From positions 186,001 to 250,000 of the forward strand of contig CAWHGB010000006.1 of NCBI GenBank assembly GCA_963828855.1: a DNA stretch of 64,000 nucleotides, in the 5' to 3' direction. The first letter of the stretch is position 1, and each line of letters begins with the position of its first letter. Source of the DNA: CAVVEQ01 sp963828855 (GTDB lineage Bacteria > Chloroflexota > Anaerolineae > Anaerolineales > Anaerolineaceae). The translations under genes and the position numbers were made by a program. The notes beneath the pieces were generated by a model, which was not told where the DNA came from, did not search any database, and worked only from the letters and a program-made list of their open reading frames with translations. Below are positions 8,517 through 16,965 of this stretch, one piece after another.

Positions 8517-9534
8517 TTACTTGAAGATGGATTGAACGAGATTGGTGAAGAAGGGAAGCTGGAGGATCAACCCCAGCATCAGGAACATCCCGAATTTACG
8601 GTTGTGCTCAAACCCGGCAGCCACGAACCAGAGCGGCCAGATATCGGCAGGGTACTCTGCGGGACACTCTGCAGGTTTGGGGTGCAGGAAGATCTGCACG
8701 ACAGGCTTAATATAGAATCAACGCAAGGAAAACGATCAACAAAACCGGGAAGAAGTACCCGGTGATCACCAGGTAAACAACGAATAAATATTGGAAAGCG
8801 ATCATCACCAGCACGGTATAACGGCTGGCTTTCTCTCCAATAATGACCGGCAGGGTGTGGATGCCCTTGGCTTTATCCTCGGGAAGCTTGTCGATGTGTT
8901 TACCGAAGATCACCAGTGCCGCGCCAAGAGCGTAGGTCAGGGAAGCCAGGCAGACTGTCCAGCTCCAAACCCCGGTGATGGCGTAGTATCCGCCGCCGAT
9001 CATCAATGGACCCCAGACGAGAATGACCGCGATCTCGCCCAGACCGATGTATTTCAACGGCCAGGTGTAGAAGAAGACGAAGAACGCGCCGATGGCGATC
9101 AGGATCAACACCTGCCACCCGATCAACAGGGTGAGCCCAACCCCGCAGAGGAGGGCGATGACCCCGTTGAAAGCGGCATAGTTCAGCAGCTGCGTTGTGC
9201 TCATCAAACCGGATTCCAGCGGTTGGGGACCATACTGGGTGCGGAAATAATTGTCCTTATCCACCCCCCTGCGGTAATCGGTAAGGTCGTTGAGCAGGTT
9301 GTTCATGGCGTGGGCGAAGACCAGACCTACCGTCACCAGGATCCAGTTCAGCCAGTGGAACATGCCGTCCTTGGCGGCCAGCAGCCCGGCGATGACCGCG
9401 GGAATGAAAGTGATGATCAGAACGGCGCCGCGGGTGGCGATCAGCCAGCGGGAAACAACGTCCAGGCTATCCCACTCTTCCTTATCAATGCGCGGGATGA
9501 CCTGCAGGGCTTTTTTCCACATTTTGAAGTTCAT
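8517..9534 (-). CDS. UbiA-family prenyltransferase (one frameshift)
   Basis: A polytopic membrane enzyme of about 338 aa. The first Asp-rich motif is NNLLNDLTDYRRGVD and the second KHIDKLPEDKAKGIHTLP, the Mg2+-prenyl-diphosphate sites of the UbiA superfamily. The frame breaks in the TT at about 8711-8712; removing one T continues LILY into KPVVQIFLHP and the C-terminal helix. Quinone (MenA-like) or another aromatic prenylation is possible; the acceptor cannot be read from the sequence. It is first in a three-gene minus-strand operon with the ABC ATPase and DUF402. Confidence 0.87.
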
Positions 9535-9607
9535 GCATACCTCATCAAATAATTAAACGGATGAATTCCTGACGGAAAATTATAACATGCCGGAAAAAAA
9601 CCTACTA

Positions 9608-9631
9608 AAAAGACCGGTATCACCGGTCTTT
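9608..9631 (-). terminator. Intrinsic terminator after the L,D-transpeptidase
   Basis: On the minus strand AAAGACCGGT, a 3-base loop, ACCGGTCTTT, then a further T-run. It lies 24 bases beyond the transpeptidase stop. Confidence 0.75.
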
Positions 9632-9654
9632 GGTTGATATTATGAGCGAGTGAT

Positions 9655-10834
9655 TTAAGCCCCGCCCTTGGAATAGTAAGCCGGGTCGGTTGGCGTTTGC
9701 CCGGAAGGATCATGGACGTAGACCCAGTCCCCCACATTCGCCCAGTTATACAGCCAGTGCGAATCCGCAATGGAGAGGTTCACGCAGCCGTGCGAGCGGG
9801 GGTAACCAAAGATACTGTGCCAGTAGGCGCCGTGCAGGGCACGGGCTTTATCGAAATACATGGTAAACGGGACATCCTCGAGGTAGTAGTAATCCGAGCG
9901 GTCGGCTGCGAATGCGCCGCTCATCGTCTCGGCTTCCTTCTTCTGGTAGATCTGGAATAAACCCGGCTGGGTGAAGAAAGGGTCCAACCCGGTGGAGGTC
10001 AGGGTGGCGAAGACAAGCCGGTTGTTTTCATAGACAGAAACGGTTTGCTCAAAAAGGTTCACGTCCACCCAGCGCCCGTTGGTCACTCCTTCCGGCGGAT
10101 TCTTTTCCGGGGTTATTTGCGCGATCAGGCGGGATGGAACCCACTCGTTAAGGCCGATCATGCACCAATCCTCGCCGCTGGCTTCCTGGCACTGGTAGAC
10201 GTTCACCCGGTGGAAGCGATTGTATTTCTTGCCGGTGAGGGGTTGGTTCGAACCGGGAGCAGATTGCACATCGGCGGTGGAAAGGATCCAGCCAAAGGGA
10301 GTTTTCACCTCTTCACGGATCTCCACCCCCTGGAAGGCGGGAACCGCCGCGCGGGCGACGTATTCGCCATCTACGTAATAACCGCCTTTGGTGTAGTAGA
10401 ACAATCCGGCGTCATTTTCAACTGCATTCAGGTACGAGAAATACTTGAAACCGGGGTCCTGGTAAAGGGGGGCGGGATCATCCCGTTTTTCAGGAGGTGT
10501 GCGGAAAAGCGGAATTGGCCTTCTTATCGGCGGTCACCTTGATGTAATGATAGGGTATGGTCGCCAGGTCTGCGGAGGGATTGAACCCGACAGGGGATTT
10601 TGGCGGGAATGTGTACCCGATCTTCGCCAGGCTGCTGAGCGTTTGGGAGGGCCCCATCGGCAGGCAATCCCCGGGTTGGTTAAGGTATATACCCGGCAGA
10701 CAGAGCGGCAGGCTGCCAGTAGATCCGCTGCTGGAGTAGGCCTCCCCAGCATGAACGATCCCTGTGGGCAGCATCGTGATGGTGATCAAAGCAATGGTGA
10801 TACCGATAAAAATTCTTTTCATGGCGTTTCTCAT
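9655..10834 (-). CDS. L,D-transpeptidase (YkuD family), one frameshift
   Basis: A secreted cell-wall enzyme of about 392 aa. The N-terminal signal peptide is MKRIFIGITIALITITMLPT (the ATG at 10822 or the one at 10834 could be used). The C-terminal YkuD domain has the catalytic block ALHGAYWHSIFGYPRSHGCV, with His, Ser-His-Gly-Cys and a following N. The frame breaks near 10490-10500, between ANSAF and the middle region. YkuD enzymes make 3-3 peptidoglycan cross-links or attach proteins; the first would imply some peptidoglycan in this organism. Monocistronic. Confidence 0.9.
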
Positions 10835-11029
10835 TCCCAGGTCGTTATTCTAATCCAATTCTGACGGAAAGGACGGTGCTATCATTAGAAATGATTAATT
10901 CTTCTGGCATGAATTGACTTGCTGAAAATCCGGAAAGGGTAAATGATGCTATAATCGTTCCCTTGTGTTTTCGAACCATTGACAGAAAAGGCAAAAAAAG
11001 CGGTGAAAGTATTCCGCGAATTGAATGAA

Positions 11030-13888
11030 ATGTCGGATAACAGTACACAAAAATTCGTAATCGACCGCACCACCCTGGCTGCCTGCTCCATCCCGGAGGT
11101 GTATTCCTCGCTGCAGACCACCAGCTCCGGTCTAACCCAGGCGGAAGCCGAGGCAAGGATGGCGGGTTTCGGAAAGAACGCCCTCCGAGAGGTCAAGGGC
11201 AAACCACTCTACATAAAACTTCTCGCCAATTTCACCCACCTGATGGCGATCATGCTCTGGATCGCCGGGATCGCAGCCTTCATTGCCCAGATGCCGCAAC
11301 TGGGGATCGCGGTTTGGGCGGTCAACCTCATCAACGGTGCGTTCAGCTTCTGGCAGGAATTCCGCGCAGAAAAAGCCACCGAAGCCCTAAAAAAGCTTCT
11401 CCCAACGTATACCCGCGTCCTGAGAGATGGCGCTGAACAAAAAATTCTGGTTGAGGACCTTGTTCCCGGCGATATCATTCTTCTGGGTGAAGGGGATAGC
11501 ATCTCCGCCGATTGCCGCCTGGTTTCAACAGCCGAGCTGCGCTGCGATCAGTCCACGCTTACCGGAGAATCACGGCCAGTGGAGAAAAAGGTTACCGCAT
11601 ACCCTCAGGAGGGCATGTCTTTCATGGAGATGCCTAGTATCGTATTCGCCGGGACCCATGTAGCTGCGGGAACAGGCAAAGCAGTTGTTTACGCTACCGG
11701 TATGGATACGGAATTCGGCAAGATTGCAAACCTGACCCAGGAAGTAAGAGAAGAACTCAGCCCGCTGCAAAAGGAAATGAAGATTACGACGCGGATCATT
11801 ACATTTGTTGCCCTGGGTGTTGGTGCGATTTTCTTTGTATTAGCGTTTTTCCTGGGAAAAATCAATATTGCGGATAGTTTCATTTTTACGGTCGGGATGG
11901 TTGTAGCTTTTGTACCGGAAGGAATGCTCCCGCTGGTCACCCTCTCCCTGGCGATGGGGTCTCAGCGAATGGCCAAACGAAATGCGCTGATCAAGAAACT
12001 TTCCGCGGTGGAAACTTTAGGCTGCACAACCGTGATTTGCACGGATAAGACCGGTACATTGACCCAGAACGAGATGACCGTCAGAAACCTCTGGGTACCC
12101 ACCATCGCAGATTCGGGAGAACCGGGAAGGATATTGAAAGTCACCGGAAACGGGTATGAACCTGATGGAAAGATATTCGACGGTACCGAAGAGATCAATG
12201 CTGAAAATGACCAAAACATGCGGGCGTTATTACTCGCCGCAGGGCTCTGCAATAACTCAAAGCTGCTCCCTCCCAATGGCAACGGAAATGGAAAAAACCG
12301 CTGGTCCATTCTGGGCGATCCCACTGAGGCTGCCTTACTGGTGGTATCGCGTGAGGGCGGTATAGATCTCACTGCCGAGGAAGAACTAACTCCACGCCTG
12401 CGCGAACTACCCTTTGAATCCCGCCGGAAACGGATGAGCACAATCCACAACCTGGCAGGCGGTTGGAGGAGTGTCGGGCCGGCGCGCCGTGAAATAGCCT
12501 ATGTAAAAGGCGCTCCAAAAGAGACCCTGGATCTTTCCTCAGCATTATACAATTCGGGAAAACAAGTACCTTTAAACGATGAGACCCGCGCAAAGATCAT
12601 GGCTGTCAACGACCAGTTTGCCCGCGATGGGCTGCGCGTACTGGCTATTGCTCAACGTGAATTACCCACCCAGGTGGAGGATTACACCCCTGAGGTGATC
12701 GAGAAGGATCTTACCTTCCTGGGGTTGATCGCCATGATGGATCCGCCCCGCCCGGAAGTAACCAAAGCCGTAGAGGAATGCCATTCAGCCGGGATCCGGG
12801 TGGTGATGATCACCGGAGATTACGGACTGACCGCGGAGAGCATCGCCCGCCGCATTGGGATCGTGAAAACAAAGGATGCCCGGGTGGTCTCGGGATTTGA
12901 GCTGGAATCCATGAGCGAGGATGAACTTGTTAAAGCCTTGGATCAAGAAGTGATCTTTGCCCGGGTTGCTCCCGAACACAAATTGCGTGTCGTCAGTGCC
13001 CTGCAATCCATAGGGAACGTGGTCGCGGTCACTGGCGATGGCGTCAATGATGCCCCCGCCCTTAAGAAGGCCGATATCGGTGTTGCCATGGGTATCACCG
13101 GGACAGATGTGGCCAAGGAAGCAGCCAGTATGATCCTGACGGATGACAATTTTGCCTCGATTGTCAATGCAGTCGAAGAAGGCCGGGCGGTTTACTCCAA
13201 TATCCGAAAATTCTGCTCCTATATTTTTACCAGCAATACACCAGAGGCGATCCCTTTCATTTTCTTTGTCTTGAGTGGCGGTCGGATCCCCCTTGGCTTG
13301 ACAGTGATGCAAATCCTGGCTATAGACCTCGGAACGGATATGGTTCCTGCATTGGGTTTGGGTGTGGAACCTCCGGAGCCCGGATTAATGAAGCGCCCTC
13401 CTCGCAGCCTCAAATCGCATGTGATCGACCGCTCGATGCTTATACGGGCATACGGATACCTCGGTATCCCACAGGGTATAATTACGATGATCGCTTTCTT
13501 TTACATGTACTGGACAAATGGATATTGGGGTCAATTCATTGATCTGCCGTCCACCGGCACGCTTTACGTAGCTGCAACTTCACTGGCCCTCGCATCTGTG
13601 GTTTTTACCCAGATCGGGAATGTATTTGGACAGCGGACCGAAAGAACTTCGATCTTCAAACTTCCATTTTTCAATAATCGTTTGATATGGATCGGCATTC
13701 TGAGCGAATTGGTTCTGGTGGTATTAATTGTGTATACCCCCTTCATGAATGCTTTCATCGGAACAGGACCGTTTCCAGCCTATTATTGGTTATTCCTGGT
13801 CCCCTTCATCCCGGCATTGACGATCATCGATGAAGTGGCAAAATTTATTAAACGGAAATTCGAATCCAAAATAGGAGCATACCTATGA
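11030..13888 (+). CDS. Type II P-type ATPase with Na+/K+-ATPase-like membrane motifs
   Basis: A 952-aa P-type cation pump with an intact frame. It has the actuator motif LTGES, M4 FVPEGMLPLVT (about residue 296), phosphorylation site DKTGTLT (Asp 339), hinge TGDGVNDAPALKKADIG (about 668), M5 FTSNTPEAIPF (about 733) and M6 AIDLGTDMVPALGLG (about 765). The TSNxPE and DLGTDMVPA blocks match Na+/K+-ATPase (IIC) rather than SERCA (SSNVGE, TDGLPA). The next two genes encode TrkA-type K+ regulators, the first overlapping by 4 bases. A role in Na+/K+ homeostasis is therefore inferred; Ca2+ transport cannot be excluded. A TTG at 10979 or GTG at 11003 are alternative starts. Confidence 0.93.
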   Translation: MSDNSTQKFVIDRTTLAACSIPEVYSSLQTTSSGLTQAEAEARMAGFGKNALREVKGKPLYIKLLANFTHLMAIMLWIAGIAAFIAQMPQLGIAVWAVNLINGAFSFWQEFRAEKATEALKKLLPTYTRVLRDGAEQKILVEDLVPGDIILLGEGDSISADCRLVSTAELRCDQSTLTGESRPVEKKVTAYPQEGMSFMEMPSIVFAGTHVAAGTGKAVVYATGMDTEFGKIANLTQEVREELSPLQKEMKITTRIITFVALGVGAIFFVLAFFLGKINIADSFIFTVGMVVAFVPEGMLPLVTLSLAMGSQRMAKRNALIKKLSAVETLGCTTVICTDKTGTLTQNEMTVRNLWVPTIADSGEPGRILKVTGNGYEPDGKIFDGTEEINAENDQNMRALLLAAGLCNNSKLLPPNGNGNGKNRWSILGDPTEAALLVVSREGGIDLTAEEELTPRLRELPFESRRKRMSTIHNLAGGWRSVGPARREIAYVKGAPKETLDLSSALYNSGKQVPLNDETRAKIMAVNDQFARDGLRVLAIAQRELPTQVEDYTPEVIEKDLTFLGLIAMMDPPRPEVTKAVEECHSAGIRVVMITGDYGLTAESIARRIGIVKTKDARVVSGFELESMSEDELVKALDQEVIFARVAPEHKLRVVSALQSIGNVVAVTGDGVNDAPALKKADIGVAMGITGTDVAKEAASMILTDDNFASIVNAVEEGRAVYSNIRKFCSYIFTSNTPEAIPFIFFVLSGGRIPLGLTVMQILAIDLGTDMVPALGLGVEPPEPGLMKRPPRSLKSHVIDRSMLIRAYGYLGIPQGIITMIAFFYMYWTNGYWGQFIDLPSTGTLYVAATSLALASVVFTQIGNVFGQRTERTSIFKLPFFNNRLIWIGILSELVLVVLIVYTPFMNAFIGTGPFPAYYWLFLVPFIPALTIIDEVAKFIKRKFESKIGAYL

Positions 13889-14529
13889 AAATCATAATCA
13901 TTGGTTGCGGCAGGGTTGGCTCAGGGCTTGCAAAAATGCTCAGCAACCGCGGTCACCAGGTGACGGTGATCGATAGCGACCCGGTGGCTTTCGAAAGACT
14001 GGGCAAGGCTTTCAAGGGAAAGACCGTGGTCGGGATCGGTTTCGACCGCCAGGCGATGCTCGATGCCGGGATCGAAAAAGCCGATGCATTCGCAGCAGTG
14101 ACTGCGTCGGATGAAGCCAATGCCGTGGCAGCCAGGATCGCCAAAAACGTCTTCAAAGTCCCCCGCGTGGCTGCCCGCATATATGACCCACGCAAGGCGG
14201 ATATTTACCGGCGGCTAGGAATGCAGACAATTTCCCCCGTAGCCCTTGGAATCAGCCGAATGGCGGAGCTCCTTTCTTTTTCCCACCTTGCGATTTCCGA
14301 AAGTGTCGGAAGCGGCGAAGTGAATATGGTCGATATTGAAATTCCTCCCATGCTTGTGGGACATAAGGTTGAAGAGTTGACGATCCCAAGGGAAGTCCAT
14401 GTCATTGCCCTTTCTCGAGGTGGCAAAACTTTTCTACCGCTGAGTGTGGCTGTGTTTGAAGAAGGCGATATCGTCCACCTGGCTGTGATGGCCACCTCTC
14501 AGGATCGGTTGAAAGACCTGGTCGGTTAA
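13885..14529 (+). CDS. TrkA-type K+ uptake regulatory protein (RCK), first copy
   Basis: A 214-aa cytoplasmic protein with an N-terminal Rossmann domain (IIIIGCGRVGSGLAKMLSNR, GxGxxG, acidic VIDSD at the end of strand 2) and a C-terminal TrkA_C domain (VGHKVEELTIP). Such RCK proteins bind NAD(H) or ATP and gate K+ channels or transporters. Its ATG overlaps the ATPase stop (ATGA), so the two are translationally coupled. No Trk/Ktr membrane subunit is encoded nearby, so its partner may be the ATPase or a distant transporter. Confidence 0.93.
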   Translation: MKIIIIGCGRVGSGLAKMLSNRGHQVTVIDSDPVAFERLGKAFKGKTVVGIGFDRQAMLDAGIEKADAFAAVTASDEANAVAARIAKNVFKVPRVAARIYDPRKADIYRRLGMQTISPVALGISRMAELLSFSHLAISESVGSGEVNMVDIEIPPMLVGHKVEELTIPREVHVIALSRGGKTFLPLSVAVFEEGDIVHLAVMATSQDRLKDLVG

Positions 14530-14541
14530 GGAGAAGAGACT

Positions 14542-15213
14542 ATGAAAGTAATGATCATCGGTGGCGCAAAAGTAGGCGCGTACCTGGCGAACTATTTGAT
14601 CCAAGGCGGTCACGAGGTGAAGGTCCTTGAGAACCGGCGGGAGGAAATTGAGCAATTAAATCATTCCCGATTACCCAAGGAGTGTATTTTCTTTGGCAGC
14701 GGAACCGATCCGGATTTCCTCGAATCCTGCGGGATCCGCCAGATGCAGGTACTTGCCGCAGTGACCGGAGATGACGAAGTCAACCTGGTGGCGACAAACC
14801 TGGCGCGGTTTGAGTTCAATGTACCGCGCACGATTGCCAGGATTAACCACCCTGAGAATGCCTGGATGTTCCGCCCGGATATGGGTGTGGATGTCGCTCT
14901 GAATCAAGCAGATCTTTTAGGGAAGATGATCGCGGAAGAAATGTCGATGGGCGATATGATGTACCTGGTCAAGTTACGCAAAGGGCTATTCTCAATCGTT
15001 GAAGAAAAGGTTGCTCCCAGATCATTCGCAGCAGGGAAAAAAGTCAGTGAATTAAACCTTCCCAACCAATGCGTGCTGACTGCAGTACTGCGAAAAGGTG
15101 AAATGATCCTTCCGCATGGAGATCTTCAACTGCAAACCGCTGATGAAGTAATAGCGATCGTGCACGAATCACAATGCGGTATTCTGGCGAGTTTGTTGGG
15201 CGACCAAGCGTAA
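14542..15213 (+). CDS. TrkA-type K+ uptake regulatory protein (RCK), second copy
   Basis: A 223-aa paralogue of the preceding protein with the same two-domain plan: Rossmann MKVMIIGGAKVGAYLANYL, acidic VLENRREE, then TrkA_C (KKVSELNLPNQCVL). The first motif is GGAKVG instead of GCGRVG, so nucleotide affinity may differ. It starts 12 bases after the first copy with the Shine-Dalgarno AAGGAGAAG. It is the last gene of the ATPase operon, followed by a strong terminator. Two different RCK proteins could form a hetero-oligomeric ring (inference). Confidence 0.93.
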   Translation: MKVMIIGGAKVGAYLANYLIQGGHEVKVLENRREEIEQLNHSRLPKECIFFGSGTDPDFLESCGIRQMQVLAAVTGDDEVNLVATNLARFEFNVPRTIARINHPENAWMFRPDMGVDVALNQADLLGKMIAEEMSMGDMMYLVKLRKGLFSIVEEKVAPRSFAAGKKVSELNLPNQCVLTAVLRKGEMILPHGDLQLQTADEVIAIVHESQCGILASLLGDQA

Positions 15214-15238
15214 CCCAAATAATAAGGAATGAATATTT

Positions 15239-15270
15239 CCGGATGGGTATCCCCATCCGGTTTTTATTTT
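15239..15270. terminator. Intrinsic terminator between trkA and the M14 peptidase
   Basis: Stem CCGGATGGG / CCCATCCGG (15239-15247 with 15252-15260) followed by TTTTTATTTTT on the plus strand. It may serve both convergent genes. Confidence 0.85.
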
Positions 15271-16205
15271 TCTGACCAGTTCAGGAAAACTTCCAGAATT
15301 CGTTTATTGATATCGAAATCAGTGTGTGTGTGGTTGGAGAGTTCGATATCCAGCGCGGCGATACCCTGGGAGGAAGCCCAATCGACCATGTTGCCGGTGA
15401 ATTCGCAGCCCGTATCGATGGGCGGGTAGGGGTATGGGCTGACCGCAGCGACCGCGTGCGCCAGTTCCAGCGAGCGAGCATCTGGTGGAATACCAGCGGG
15501 GAAGATGCCAAGGGCGGCGCTGTGGTAACTGATCAGCGCGTCGATCTTGTGGGTTCTGATGAATCCAGCCAGGGCAGCAGTTTCAGGTTCCGAACCGGCG
15601 AATTCCCCACCGCTCACCGGGCGGTAGATCCAGCAGCCATCGCGGTTCCAATCGGCGGTCCAGTGGTAATCCCAGTTGCGGTTGAGATCCACTCCGTTGG
15701 CATTGACCCGGCCATCCACCCCATGCGCTCGGGCTTCCCCGTCGGGGTTGAGCAGCGGAAGGATGTAGAGGGTGACGTTGGAGGGAATCATTTCCGGTTT
15801 CTCCCGGATGCGGGTGATCAATTCCCGCGCCAGGGCGGTGGTGTTCCACTCGTTCCCGCCGTGGATACCTGCCACGATCATCCGTTGCAACGCGCCATTT
15901 CCGAACTGGTACATCTCGATTGGCCGGCGTTCCGTGGAATAGCCGATGATCCACGGACCGGATGCAGGAGGGCGGGGTGATTACGAATGGCGTCCAGGTG
16001 GGCGGCAGGGTCTGGCTGGGGCGCAGGGAGGGGGTGATCGATGGTTCCGGGGATGGGGTGAATGTTTTCGCTATGGCTACCACGGAGGGATCGCAGGGGA
16101 GGATCCATCCTCAGGTGCGGCAAGCACCACGCCTTCTCCGGAAGAGCAACCGGAGAGGACGAATATTATCAATATCCCGGTCAGGAAAAAAACCAACCGT
16201 TTCAT
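15264..16205 (-). CDS. M14-family zinc carboxypeptidase, lipoprotein (two frameshifts)
   Basis: The start at 16205 gives a lipoprotein signal (MKRLVFFLTGILIIFVLSGC), then a Pro/Ser/Thr linker and the peptidase. Zinc ligands are HGGNE (HxxE) and the later His in ALISYHSA. NANGVDLNRNWDYHW is the M14 substrate-binding block and the catalytic Glu lies in ALDIELSNH. The frame breaks near 16095 (linker) and 15955 (before PIEMYQFG). It resembles the MpaA/gamma-D-glutamyl-meso-diaminopimelate peptidase branch, acting on murein peptides or other D-peptides outside the cell; specificity is not certain. Confidence 0.87.
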
Positions 16206-16275
16206 GATTTCTGCTTAATCCTCGCATTTCAGGATGCAAGGATCAAGCCGGGCGGTTCCTGTTATGAATTTGGCT

Positions 16276-16944
16276 TCAGGCGTGATCTCCCAGGGGATTA
16301 ATATTACCCAGGCCGGTTTTCTGCATGCGGATGGCCGGTTTTCCGTAATAATCGATGCTGCCCAGCCCGGTCATGGCTGCATCCAGGTTATCGGTTACCC
16401 AGACCCTGGCGCTGCCGGCGCCGCTCATTTGGACGGAGGTTTCGCGGCTGTGCAAGTCCCCCGCATAATAAGACCCGGCGCCACTCATCTGCACATCCTG
16501 CTTTTCAGATTTTCCGGCAACCTTCAGGCTCCCGGCACCGCTGAGGGCTGCCTTCAGGTTGGTGCAATCCACACCAGAGATGTTCATGCTGCCAGCACCG
16601 CTTAATCCGAGGCTCAGGTCGCCCGATTTGATCGCGCGGCACTCCACGTTGCCAGCACCGGCCAGGATGACCTCTTTGATATCCTTCATGGTGAGCAGGT
16701 AGCGGATGGGACCTGCACCGATAAAGCGTAAGCCGAGGTAATCCATCCACTCGAACTCATAGCGGATGCGAAGGATACCCTCAATAACCTCGGTCTTGAT
16801 CTGTGGCAGCAGATCCGGATTGGCATCGATAAATAGTTCCTCTTTTTCGCCCTGGTTGAGGATCAATTCGCCGACCCCCTTGACCTGCACCCGGTTAAAA
16901 CCGGAAACCGGGCGGAATTCTCCCCTGGATGATGTTTCAGTCAT
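16276..16944 (-). CDS. DUF2807 (head GIN domain) auto-transporter-like adhesin
   Basis: A 222-aa protein with an intact frame. It has repeated LSGAGS / MSGAGS motifs about every 20 residues in the second half, which form the right-handed beta-solenoid of DUF2807 proteins, and the start region FNRVQVKGVGELIL is typical. No signal peptide is visible at this start. The function is unknown. It lies 21 bases after the kinase gene in the same direction, so it is possibly the third gene of the phosphatase-kinase operon. Confidence 0.88.
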   Translation of the reverse strand: MTETSSRGEFRPVSGFNRVQVKGVGELILNQGEKEELFIDANPDLLPQIKTEVIEGILRIRYEFEWMDYLGLRFIGAGPIRYLLTMKDIKEVILAGAGNVECRAIKSGDLSLGLSGAGSMNISGVDCTNLKAALSGAGSLKVAGKSEKQDVQMSGAGSYYAGDLHSRETSVQMSGAGSARVWVTDNLDAAMTGLGSIDYYGKPAIRMQKTGLGNINPLGDHA

Positions 16945-16965
16945 TCAAGCCTCCGTTATATTGAT

